From contig NZ_JH815204.1 of the NCBI RefSeq assembly GCF_000296465.1, positions 867,681-931,680 of the forward strand: DNA of 64,000 nucleotides, read 5' to 3'. Positions 9,444 to 17,639 of the stretch are shown in pieces. The stretch is from Barnesiella intestinihominis YIT 11860 (GTDB lineage Bacteria > Bacteroidota > Bacteroidia > Bacteroidales > Barnesiellaceae). The position numbers and the translations under genes were made by a program. The notes beneath the pieces are model-generated. The model was not told the DNA's origin. It searched no databases and saw nothing but the letters and a program-made list of their open reading frames with translations. Each line of letters begins with the position of its first letter. Position 1 is the first letter of the stretch.

Positions 9444-10544
9444 ATGAGAAGAATGATTCCTTACAGTGTGGATATAACTGGGAATTTTGTTTATTCACCG
9501 CAATTAATCGAAGCACGCAAACAAGTTCAAGAAGGACTTCTAAATGCAGCACAATTACTGGAAATCGAAAATAAAGAAATCCAACACATTGTCGACACAT
9601 GTAAACAGATAGGTTTAAAATGCGTTACCGATGGAGATTATAGATCAAACGGATATACGGATTTTTTTCATCATCTTCAAAACATTTCCAAGCACGAAAC
9701 AGAACCAAACGATACGTCAGAAGAAAATGATAAATCCGTTATATGCGGGAAAATAGACTTCGACAATCATTTTTTATCGACGCCACCTGTCACAGAGCAC
9801 TTTACCTATTTGACAGGAATTATCGGAGGCGACATGTATGCAAAAGCTCTACTACCGTCCCCAATGACTTTATTAGCTGAATTAATCCGTCCTGAGAACC
9901 GTCTTAATACAGGAAGATATTATCCCGACATCGAAGTGCTCTCCCATGATATTGCACAGACCTACCAAAAAGTAATTAGAGAATTTTACAATATGGGATG
10001 CCGATTCCTACAATTCAGCGACTATACTTGGAACTTAACGGGAGGCTGCGATATTCAACAAATATCCGAAGCAAATAATACCGACCTCGCATCTCTGTCC
10101 ACCGTGCTTGCTCGTTTGACCGAACTCTGCTTAAACGACAAGCCCGACGATATGTGCATATCCTTACAATTCGACGAGAAATGGTGGAATACCCGAGATC
10201 GAGAGAAAATAGCAGAAGTACTACTCTCTACGCAAGCGAATGCCATAGCTTTCGACTTCGGTAATAGGGAAAATGAAAATATAGACTTTTCCATCTTGAA
10301 ACATTGTCAAAGCAAAGACGTTATATTAGGACTTGTATCGACTTCAAGTAGCCAACCGATATCTACCAGCACTATCACTCATCATATCGAAAATGCTGCA
10401 CGCCTTCTACCATTGGAGTCTCTTCATCTCAGTTGTCAAGGCAATTTCAGGAATTTATCGGGAAACAGTTCGATTTCAGAACAAGAAATGTGGAACAAAA
10501 TAGCGACAATGAAAAATATTGCAAAAACCGTTTGGGGAGAATAA
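9444..10544 (+). CDS. MetE C-terminal-like protein under B12 riboswitch control
   Basis: Predicted cytoplasmic protein of 366 residues resembling the C-terminal catalytic domain of cobalamin-independent methionine synthase (MetE/YxjG-like). Family features include the start PYSVDITGNFVYSP, CKQIGLKCVTDGDYRSNGYTDFF (residues 53-75), a PSPMTLL segment and a C-terminal VILGLVSTSSSQ...LHLSCQGNF...TVWGE. Control by a B12 riboswitch is typical of B12-free substitutes for MetH. However, the HxCxGN zinc-binding motif expected near residue 240 reads CISLQFDEKWWN, and the last Cys-Gly motif reads SCQGNF instead of PQCGF. If these placements are right, most zinc ligands are missing and methionine synthesis by the usual mechanism is doubtful. 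It may have another role in methyl or corrinoid metabolism. Fold confident, function uncertain. Confidence 0.75.
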   Translation: MRRMIPYSVDITGNFVYSPQLIEARKQVQEGLLNAAQLLEIENKEIQHIVDTCKQIGLKCVTDGDYRSNGYTDFFHHLQNISKHETEPNDTSEENDKSVICGKIDFDNHFLSTPPVTEHFTYLTGIIGGDMYAKALLPSPMTLLAELIRPENRLNTGRYYPDIEVLSHDIAQTYQKVIREFYNMGCRFLQFSDYTWNLTGGCDIQQISEANNTDLASLSTVLARLTELCLNDKPDDMCISLQFDEKWWNTRDREKIAEVLLSTQANAIAFDFGNRENENIDFSILKHCQSKDVILGLVSTSSSQPISTSTITHHIENAARLLPLESLHLSCQGNFRNLSGNSSISEQEMWNKIATMKNIAKTVWGE

Positions 10545-10566
10545 AACGGGCTTCCCGGTTTTTCTA
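10544..10566 (+). terminator. Possible terminator after the MetE-like gene
   Basis: An imperfect short hairpin (AAAACGGG, CTTC loop, CCCGGTTTTT, one bulge) ends in a T run immediately after the stop codon. The stem is weak. Confidence 0.5.
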
Positions 10567-10776
10567 CCTTTATATATGCAAAAAGTCTACCCCCACGAAT
10601 TTGCGATTGAATCGAAAATAGAGTATGGTTCGACATGAAAAACAAATATATTTGTTTTATCCTGCTCTTATCTTTCACTATCTTTGTACAGTATGCGAAA
10701 ATAGGATGCGGTTCTGCATAATCAAGTCGGAAATGCAATTTCCACTTGCCTTTGCACTCACCTTTCACTATCTTTG
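10567..10776 (+). promoter_or_regulatory. Intergenic region with two repeated promoter-like elements
   Basis: The 15-base string CTTTCACTATCTTTG occurs at 10672-10686 and again at 10762-10776, 90 bases apart. Each contains TATCTTTG, a perfect match to the TAnnTTTG -7 consensus. The second copy lies 31 bases before the GTG start of the exporter gene and has TTG at 10746-10748 at a spacing of 20, so it is the likely promoter. The first may be a second promoter or a duplication remnant. No small gene is supported. Confidence 0.5.
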
Positions 10777-10806
10777 CACGTCGAAAAATCAGTCAATACA
10801 ACAAAG

Positions 10807-11583
10807 GTGAACAGTATACACGAAGAACTTAAAGCCGTATCGCAGTTCCTTTCGGAATATGCTACATGTCTCATGGCTTCGGGAGTACATACGTCGAGAA
10901 TTGTACGCAATACAGCCCGTATAGCCGAATCGTTCGGTTTTGAAGCACACATGACCTTATTTCACAAAACAATCATAATGACTTTGCGGAATAAGGAAAA
11001 TACCCATGTATACAGTATGGTAAACACAGCAAAAGCCGGCGCTATAAACTTCGAAATCAATTCCGATTTGAGCGCTCTCAGTTGGGAAGCCTATGATAAC
11101 CATCTCCCTCTCGACCAGCTATGGGAAAAATATCATGCCATTACAAGCAAACCTCGATTAAATGCATGGCTGGTATGGGTATTAGTGGGATTCGCTAATG
11201 CATCTTTCTGCCGGTTATTCAGTGGAGACTGGATCGCCGTTGCAGCGGTTTTTGTTGCGACTCTTGTCGGATTTCGTCTCAAACAAGTATTAGGGAAACA
11301 CCATATCAATCACTACTTTATATTTACAATATCGGCGTTTGTCGCTTCTTTAATAGCCTCGGTAACTATGTGGCAGCAATGGGGAAACACACCGGATATA
11401 GCTATCGGTGCTAGTGTACTCTATTTGATTCCCGGTGTTCCATTAATCAATGGGATTATCGACATTATCGAGGGGCATGTATTGGCAGGAACAGCACGAC
11501 TCATCAATGCGTTTTTACTAATTATTTGTATTGCATTTGGAATGGCTATCACATTATTGATGATGGGAGGAAAACTATTATGA
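10807..11583 (+). CDS. Threonine/serine exporter family protein, ThrE N-terminal-type subunit
   Basis: Predicted inner-membrane protein of 258 residues, matching the larger component of split threonine/serine exporters (DUF1212/ThrE). The soluble N-terminal part has the family signature FLSEYATCLMASGVHTSRIVRNTARIAESFGF, followed by LFHKTIIMTL. At least four hydrophobic segments follow from about residue 115 (LNAWLVWVLVGFANASFCRLF, WIAVAAVFVATLVGF, YFIFTISAFVASLIASV, and SVLYLIPGVPLINGIIDIIEGH with the conserved PGVPLINGxxD motif). The start was set to GTG 10807 because it follows the -7 element by about 30 bases; a longer TTG-start frame would begin inside the promoter. The stop overlaps the next gene, indicating translational coupling. 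Substrate is inferred from the family. Confidence 0.87.
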   Translation: MNSIHEELKAVSQFLSEYATCLMASGVHTSRIVRNTARIAESFGFEAHMTLFHKTIIMTLRNKENTHVYSMVNTAKAGAINFEINSDLSALSWEAYDNHLPLDQLWEKYHAITSKPRLNAWLVWVLVGFANASFCRLFSGDWIAVAAVFVATLVGFRLKQVLGKHHINHYFIFTISAFVASLIASVTMWQQWGNTPDIAIGASVLYLIPGVPLINGIIDIIEGHVLAGTARLINAFLLIICIAFGMAITLLMMGGKLL

Positions 11584-12095
11584 CAGAATGGCAATTCATA
11601 GGTTCCGTCGCCGCCGATGCCATCGGTGCAGCCATAGCGGCAATCGGTTTTTCGGTTATATCCAATCCTCCTCGTCGAGTTATTCCGTGTACAGCCATAC
11701 TCGCTGCTATCGGCCACAGCATACGATTCGTACTACTGCAATACGCCGGATTAGATTTAGCCTCTGCATCATTCATCGCAGCATTTTCTATCGGGCTTCT
11801 CAGCCATTTTTCTGCCTACAAGCTCTTCTGCCCGGCCACGGTACTCTACATACCGGCATTGTTACCGATGATACCGGGAATGTATGCCTATCGCACTGTA
11901 TTTTCTCTTATCAAATTCCTTCAAAGCAGTAATAACGATAACGAAGCAATCCATTACCTTTTGGAGATTTTCAAAAACGGTATAACGACAGCCTCTGTTT
12001 TATTCGCATTAGCTGTCGGAGCAACTATACCTATATTCATTTTTTACAAACGAGCTTTCACGATGACGAGGGCCTCACGTCGAATCAAGAAATAA
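11580..12095 (+). CDS. Threonine/serine exporter family protein, small (DUF3815-type) subunit
   Basis: Predicted membrane protein of 171 residues with about five hydrophobic segments, including FIGSVAADAIGAAIAAIGFSVI and the family motif CPATVLYIPALLPMIPGMYAYRT, which mirrors the PGxPL motif of its partner. In Bacteroidales the ThrE exporter is commonly split into two adjacent genes, and these overlap by four bases (ATGA at 11580-11583). The frame stays open upstream to 11526, but the ATG at the overlap is the sensible start. The two proteins presumably form one transporter in the inner membrane. The C-terminus is basic (RASRRIKK), suggesting a cytoplasmic end. Confidence 0.85.
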   Translation: MTEWQFIGSVAADAIGAAIAAIGFSVISNPPRRVIPCTAILAAIGHSIRFVLLQYAGLDLASASFIAAFSIGLLSHFSAYKLFCPATVLYIPALLPMIPGMYAYRTVFSLIKFLQSSNNDNEAIHYLLEIFKNGITTASVLFALAVGATIPIFIFYKRAFTMTRASRRIKK

Positions 12096-12172
12096 GCCGA
12101 AACATATTTTTTTTGTTATATTAATATCATACTTTATTAAAATAGTACTTTATTTATATAAGTACACGCCCG

Positions 12173-12180
12173 TATCTTTG
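12173..12180 (+). promoter_or_regulatory. Promoter -7 element of the SGNH/LRR gene
   Basis: TATCTTTG matches TAnnTTTG and lies 29 bases before ATG 12209 in an AT-rich stretch. Confidence 0.55.
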
Positions 12181-12208
12181 TGGATAAATATTATTTATTA
12201 ATTAAACC

Positions 12209-15200
12209 ATGAAGACGGATATGAAAAAAACAATCCTCAGTACATTATGCTTCTTACTGGTTTCTTGCTTTATGTTTTTTACCGATGCAGGAACCAGAAT
12301 TGTCGTATTAGGCTCATCGACAGCAGCCGGAGCAGGCGTCTCCGACTCCAATAGAGCTTGGGTAAATCAGTATCGCACCTACCTGCAATCGATAGACCCT
12401 ACCAACACGGTTACCAATCTGGCCAAAGGTGGTTATACCACATGTGCAATCATGCCGACCGGAACCGATCCCTACGACACGGGAAACCATATTCTCGAAG
12501 TCGATACAGAAAGAAATATTACCAAAGCGCTCAGCCTGTCGCCGAACGCGATCATTATCAACATGCCCACCAACGATGTATCGAACGGTATTCCTGTCGC
12601 TACGCAAATGAAACATTTCGCCACTATCATAGATTTGGCGAAAGCTGCTGGTGTAAAAGTTTGGATTACCACTTCACAGCCCCATAATTTCGGGGAAAAG
12701 TATGATGGTCCATACAGCGAAGAACATCAACCCGACATTTGGAAGCAAGCAGCAAGAGATCAATTCAAAGAACTGACAGATAGCATATTGAATAAATATG
12801 GCGAATACGCACTCGACTTCTACACTCCCATAGCGACCGAAGACGGATATAGCTTTATACGCACCGAATACGATTCTGGTGACGGTGTGCATTTGAATGA
12901 TGCCGCTCATGACATTTTATTTAATATCGTCAAAAATGCCAATATCCCCGAAATAGCAGGGAGTACCCCGGTAGAAATATCTACGACTCCCATCTATATT
13001 AACTTCGGTCCTGCCGAAGCCGGACTCGATAGCTGGAATAATGTTAACAACCAAGCCAGCGGATATAGAGTCGACATGCTGAATGATTCCACTGGAAACG
13101 CAACGACCGTTTCGATAGAAATTACTACCGGTTTTACCCATGCGGCCAACAACGGCAGTAACTCTGCTATTTGGGACATGAACACAGCCATTTCGACAAG
13201 TAATTTCAGTTCCAATGGAGAAAATCCCGTTTTGACAATATCTGGCTTAAACCCGACTGCAACTTATTCTTTCCAAACTTTCGGTTCTCGGGCAGGCGAT
13301 GGAAATAGAGAAACAACCTATACCTATGCGGGAGAAAATAGCGGAAGTGCGACCATCGACGCAGCTTCCAACACTTCGTCGGTCGCTACCGTAAAGGGCA
13401 TAAAACCCACGGCACAAGGAGTCGTTGTATTGACTATCGGTAAAAGCAGTAACAACACTTCGGGATTTTCCTATATCAACGCCATGCGAATAGTCGCTGA
13501 AAAAGGAGAACCTCAACCCGATGTACCCGAAGGGGTTATCCGAGTAGACGTTGCCGGGACTCTATCCTCTCTGCTTTCTGCCACAACCGATACGATCACA
13601 ACACTTATTTTACAAGGCGATTTAAATAGCTCGGACATAAAAACAATTCGAGAACTTCCTTCTTTGAAATATCTCGATATGCTGAATAGTAAAATCGTGT
13701 CGGGTGGCGAAGCTTATTTAAACGGAATGAAAACCGTCGAAAATGTTTTTCCCAAAGAAATGTTCCTAAGCAATACAGTCATCGAAACCGTTATCTTACC
13801 GAAAGAAGCTGTTGAAGTCGCCTATCACGCATTTTTCGGTTGCTCTACTCTGAAAAAAGTCGTTCTACCGGAAACTGTACGTCGATTCGGGAACGATGTT
13901 TTCAGCGGGTGTACAAACTTAGAAGAAATAAATATGCCGGCCATCGCCGAATCTTTGGGAACCGGTGTATTTTATAACTGTAAGAAACTAACCTCTATCA
14001 GCATTCCCGAAGGGATAACAATCCTCCCCGGAGGTACATTCTACGGCTGTTCCACTTTGGAAAGTGTTACCCTACCCAGCACCCTTGAAAAAATAGACGG
14101 AGATTGGATTTTCGCGAACTGTCATGCGTTGAAAGCTATTGCTTTCCCCAAAACCATTCAATCGATTTCACCGGGGACATTTTACGACTGCCGCTCTTTG
14201 TCGACAATCGAATGTAAATCGCTCACTCCACCGGTTACAGCTACCGGTAACGGCGACTCCCCTTTTACCGGAGCTTTCAAACCTGAAAACTGTACACTCA
14301 AAGTTCCTTTTACGTCGATCTCGGTTTATAAAGAATCTAGCATTTATGGGATCATGAACACAATCGTTCCTTTGGCGAATATCACAGCCGACAATGAGGA
14401 AGTTTCACCGGAGACTACCGATCTATTAGCGACAGCTAAAAAGATAACCATATCGGGGTCAACACCTGATGCTCTGGAAATACAAGCGTTATTTGCTTCG
14501 AACGAAAAAGTCACATCTATCGATATGACCGGAGTTATCGAATATTTCGAAGTCCCCGTTGCAGCAAATCCCAACTGCTTGGTCTATGCACCGGCTTCTG
14601 CCCAAGTCGAAAATAACAACGTAGTTATTAATGGAACCGCTAAAAAAATCGTGTTGACCGATGCAATGCCTTTCGAAGCCCCCACTGCATTTCATGCCGA
14701 TGCCATCAGTTATACCCGCACGATCGAAGAAAGTCTGACGACAAATGCACAAGAGACAACCGGCTGGCGAGGGATTGTTTTACCCTTCGATGTTTCGACA
14801 ATCCAAGCTCGAAATAAAGCGGGAGAACAAGTAGAACTCAGTGCTTATAATGCAGAAGGTGAATACGATACTTCCAAGAATCCGTTCTGGCTCAGAGAAC
14901 TTACAACCGAAGGTTTTGCAGCTACACAAACATTCTCTGCCAATACTCCGTATATCATTTGTTTCCCGAATTCTTCCGAGTTAGACGAACACATCAACAT
15001 CATCGGAGACGTTACATTCAGTGCTTCTAATGCCGAGATTACAGCAACTCCGGTATTTAATGCCGTCGAAGGAAAAGATTTTGACATGATAGCAACTTTG
15101 CAAACCGTATCGGCTACCGAGGGAATATATGCAATCAATAATACCGGAAGTTCATTTGTTAACAACAGCCGCGATATCGCTCCTTTTGAATGTTATGTTA

Positions 15201-15469
15201 TATGTAAACAAGGGAGTACGGATGCTCCCGATTCCTTCGATTTACCGGCCAAACTGCCTACTGCAATCGACAACGAAACCGTAACCGGTTCAAAAATCTA
15301 CACCGCCGACGGGAATCTGGTTATCATCTCGAATGAACCCACCGAAATAGCTGTGTATAACATAACCGGACAAATGGTTCTCATGCAAAAAGTAGAAGCC
15401 GGAAAAACCATTGTTAACGACATTCCTCACGGAGTTTATATCGTAAACGGTCAAAAGATCATTTTATAA
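12209..15469 (+). CDS. Large secreted SGNH hydrolase with BspA-type leucine-rich repeats and sorting tail
   Basis: Predicted secreted protein of 1086 residues with a hydrophobic leader. Residues 28-250 form an SGNH/GDSL esterase domain: VVLGSSTAAGAG with putative nucleophile Ser37 (GSS rather than GDS), INMPTNDVS in place of the GxND block, and DGVHLNDAAH with Asp225 and His228. A beta-sandwich (about 260-430) begins IYINFGPAEAGLDSWNN and ends FSYINAMRIVAE. BspA-like leucine-rich repeats follow (about 480-700, repeating AFxGCSTLKKVVLPETV). The last 60 residues (IAVYNITGQMVL, GVYIVNGQKIIL) resemble type IX or DUF6383 sorting domains. Related esterases remove acetyl groups from plant polysaccharides; the repeats could bind partners. 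The substrate is not evident and the gene stands alone. Confidence 0.75.
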   Translation: MKTDMKKTILSTLCFLLVSCFMFFTDAGTRIVVLGSSTAAGAGVSDSNRAWVNQYRTYLQSIDPTNTVTNLAKGGYTTCAIMPTGTDPYDTGNHILEVDTERNITKALSLSPNAIIINMPTNDVSNGIPVATQMKHFATIIDLAKAAGVKVWITTSQPHNFGEKYDGPYSEEHQPDIWKQAARDQFKELTDSILNKYGEYALDFYTPIATEDGYSFIRTEYDSGDGVHLNDAAHDILFNIVKNANIPEIAGSTPVEISTTPIYINFGPAEAGLDSWNNVNNQASGYRVDMLNDSTGNATTVSIEITTGFTHAANNGSNSAIWDMNTAISTSNFSSNGENPVLTISGLNPTATYSFQTFGSRAGDGNRETTYTYAGENSGSATIDAASNTSSVATVKGIKPTAQGVVVLTIGKSSNNTSGFSYINAMRIVAEKGEPQPDVPEGVIRVDVAGTLSSLLSATTDTITTLILQGDLNSSDIKTIRELPSLKYLDMLNSKIVSGGEAYLNGMKTVENVFPKEMFLSNTVIETVILPKEAVEVAYHAFFGCSTLKKVVLPETVRRFGNDVFSGCTNLEEINMPAIAESLGTGVFYNCKKLTSISIPEGITILPGGTFYGCSTLESVTLPSTLEKIDGDWIFANCHALKAIAFPKTIQSISPGTFYDCRSLSTIECKSLTPPVTATGNGDSPFTGAFKPENCTLKVPFTSISVYKESSIYGIMNTIVPLANITADNEEVSPETTDLLATAKKITISGSTPDALEIQALFASNEKVTSIDMTGVIEYFEVPVAANPNCLVYAPASAQVENNNVVINGTAKKIVLTDAMPFEAPTAFHADAISYTRTIEESLTTNAQETTGWRGIVLPFDVSTIQARNKAGEQVELSAYNAEGEYDTSKNPFWLRELTTEGFAATQTFSANTPYIICFPNSSELDEHINIIGDVTFSASNAEITATPVFNAVEGKDFDMIATLQTVSATEGIYAINNTGSSFVNNSRDIAPFECYVICKQGSTDAPDSFDLPAKLPTAIDNETVTGSKIYTADGNLVIISNEPTEIAVYNITGQMVLMQKVEAGKTIVNDIPHGVYIVNGQKIIL

Positions 15470-15504
15470 TCAATTCTCCAATTTAGATTTTTGTTTTCAC
15501 AGCG

Positions 15505-15541
15505 AATTGCTCGGAGCCACATGGCTCTGAGCAATTTTTTT
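15505..15541 (+). terminator. Intrinsic terminator after the SGNH/LRR gene
   Basis: The stem AATTGCTC(G)GAGCC/GGCTC(T)GAGCAATT with an ACAT loop is followed by a run of seven Ts. Confidence 0.9.
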
Positions 15542-16111
15542 GTATTGAGATTCTGTACTTCACTTCCTATTTGCTTATATCATTTCTTTTACCCCCTTCG
15601 TCACTACGTAACACCTCCCCTATTTGAGGCAGAGTATTTCCTCTTCTCCTATGTGTTGTATAATGATATATTTTCTTCCCAACCGCGGGAAGGACAAACG
15701 ACTCAGTAGAAATTTAGTGGGAATAGACCTGAATTTTAATGAATGAAATGGATTGTATTTCTCCTTCTCCCCCCGCTTCGATTCTTCATCGAAGATAGAG
15801 GATTGGAAAGATTCCATAAATTTTTTGACTGTAAAGATTAATCCTTTTACTCTGAGAGGACTTCCCCAAACACCCCGTAATGCTACGGAGCAAGACAGGA
15901 GAAAAGAGCTGTGGGACTCACCATGTTCAAACAAAACCTCGCCCTATTTCTTCCGCCGGCAAGTGCCCTCTCGACCCTATTAAAAGCGTTTTTCCTTAGC
16001 GGGTGTACCTTACTTTACCTTTTCTTACTCCCTCTCCTCCAACCTATATGAACTTCACTATATTGCTCCGCGACACAGCAGAGGAGACTTTAATCCTCTC
16101 GCCTGCGACAC
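15542..16111. other. Gene-free stretch with possible decayed or dispersed repeat
   Basis: About 570 bases without a credible gene. A minus-strand frame of 104 codons (15620-15934) has unusual composition, no signal or domain, and looks accidental. The stretch contains an imperfect palindrome CTTCGATTCTTCATCGAAG near 15776-15794, GC-rich strings near 15950 and pyrimidine-rich tracts unlike the flanking genes. It may be a dispersed intergenic repeat. No element boundaries or transposase are visible. Confidence 0.35.
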
Positions 16112-16143
16112 AAAAAAAGAGGGAGCAGCATACAGCCGCCCCC
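16112..16143 (-). terminator. Intrinsic terminator of the minus-strand GH5/CBM-like unit
   Basis: On the minus strand GGGGGCGGC pairs with GCTGCTCCC, allowing two G-U pairs, and is followed within three bases by seven Ts. It lies 30 bases past the stop of the gene at 16174-17454. Confidence 0.8.
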
Positions 16144-16173
16144 ACTTCATAAACACACTATCTATTCCACCTA

Positions 16174-17454
16174 TTAGAATACAGCAACTTTTGTACGATT
16201 AACAATATAAATACCTTTGGGTACTTCTACCGTATGACGACCGCTCGACAACATTTGCGAAGAAACGATTCTTCCATCTACACTATACACAGTCACCTGC
16301 ATATCTTTTTGCAAATCTACATTGATACAACCATTGGCTCCGTAAACTTTCACATCATCGGTTACCACCTCCGAAACAGCACCAGTCGAAGAGCTGGGGA
16401 TCAAGACCAAATTGTCATACAAATACGATAAGTCGGACTTCATCAAACGAAGATACATGGTTCTGACAGATTTAGCCTCATCGGTAATCATAGCCGGATC
16501 AATTTTCAATTCTACGTCCAACCACTCGCCCGGAGTATAATCGCCGATACCAGCGCCTTCTTGTCCGGTACTTGCATCAACCGTATAACCAAACTTGATG
16601 TGTGAGCCACCATCGGTACGAACACCCATCTCAATAGGACACCACTCGAAGCCACTTTCCAAAAAGCAGACTTGCAACTTGATTCCAGAATAATCATTCC
16701 ACGTTTTACCAGCAGGAAGAGCCTCTGTAAACGTAACGGGAGAACATTCGCCTCCATTCACCTTTAAAGCCTTCGATGACGTATTGATACCGGTCGTGTA
16801 AGGATTCTCGGCCACTTCGCAAGACCCCGACCACGGCATTCCACAACGAGGAGTCGTACCTAAATCCATAGTCTCGAAAGTAAAGATAGTATTGGGATCG
16901 GCAACTTGTTCTTTCTCGATTAAACGAATATTATCAATGGCATAATTGAACGCTTGACGCCCCACCTTAATCAACAAACTTGTACTAGCATGATTACCGT
17001 CCAAATAAGTAGCCAAAATTGTTTCATCAAAATTGAAATCGAGCGACATCCAAGTATTATACGTAGCGTCTCCCCATGAATTCTGAGCTACTTGAAAAGT
17101 TTTCTCTTGGGTATCATTATCAACCAATCCTAATTCATTACCGACCCATGTGATATTTTCCGACCCTTCCAACACAGCAAGTTGTAAACGAACACCTGTA
17201 TAATCGGCCAATGTCTTTCCTTCCGGCAAGTTCAATGGAATAGCCACATTGGCAAATTCGGTACTGACTACTTTCAACACTTTTGTCGACGAGTTATCGC
17301 TCGACGAACAAGGATTGTCTATTAACTCGGCTGTACCGCCCCATGCAGCATTCGCACCATTCAACCCAGACTCAAAATCGTTTACCATATAGGTTTGAGC
17401 CTGCATACCTACTGCTATACAAGCAGCACACAAAAGAGATAATGTTTTTTTCAT
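16174..17454 (-). CDS. Secreted protein with two carbohydrate-binding-like beta-sandwich modules
   Basis: Predicted protein of 426 residues with signal peptide MKKTLSLLCAACIAVGMQAQ. Two modules of about 160-170 residues follow (about 22-185 and 190-355). The first is nearly the same as the N-terminal module of the neighbouring GH5 protein (shared NDFESG, AWGG, IDNP, KVLKV, MKVGRQ-like, IDNIxLIEK); the second is a diverged copy ending YLYDNLVLIP. The final 60 residues (VTVYSVDGRIVSS, KGIYIVNRTKVAVF) form a type IX/DUF6383-like sorting tail. No catalytic domain is seen. The layout suggests a non-catalytic glycan-binding protein working with the GH5 enzyme, with which it probably shares a transcript (gap 185 bases). 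Binding is inferred from module sharing, not from a recognised family. Confidence 0.65.
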   Translation of the reverse strand: MKKTLSLLCAACIAVGMQAQTYMVNDFESGLNGANAAWGGTAELIDNPCSSSDNSSTKVLKVVSTEFANVAIPLNLPEGKTLADYTGVRLQLAVLEGSENITWVGNELGLVDNDTQEKTFQVAQNSWGDATYNTWMSLDFNFDETILATYLDGNHASTSLLIKVGRQAFNYAIDNIRLIEKEQVADPNTIFTFETMDLGTTPRCGMPWSGSCEVAENPYTTGINTSSKALKVNGGECSPVTFTEALPAGKTWNDYSGIKLQVCFLESGFEWCPIEMGVRTDGGSHIKFGYTVDASTGQEGAGIGDYTPGEWLDVELKIDPAMITDEAKSVRTMYLRLMKSDLSYLYDNLVLIPSSSTGAVSEVVTDDVKVYGANGCINVDLQKDMQVTVYSVDGRIVSSQMLSSGRHTVEVPKGIYIVNRTKVAVF

Positions 17455-17639
17455 GTTATCTACTATTTAAGTTAAACATTTTTATATCCATAGAATTACA
17501 GTTCTATTTCATATGTAAAATTAAAATAAACATTCGACGTAACAGAATTATAAAAAAGAAAAGTGTAGTACTCTTTTATCTAAGACTAATACTATATTAT
17601 CATTTTTAACAATTATATTTATTACAAGATAACAAGCTG

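Noticed and set aside
10436-10768. A 110-codon minus-strand frame crossing the MetE-like gene end
   Set aside because: It overlaps both a coding region and the promoter repeats of the exporter genes; no support.
15620-15934. A 104-codon minus-strand frame
   Set aside because: No signal, domain, promoter or start context, and odd composition. I treat the stretch as noncoding.
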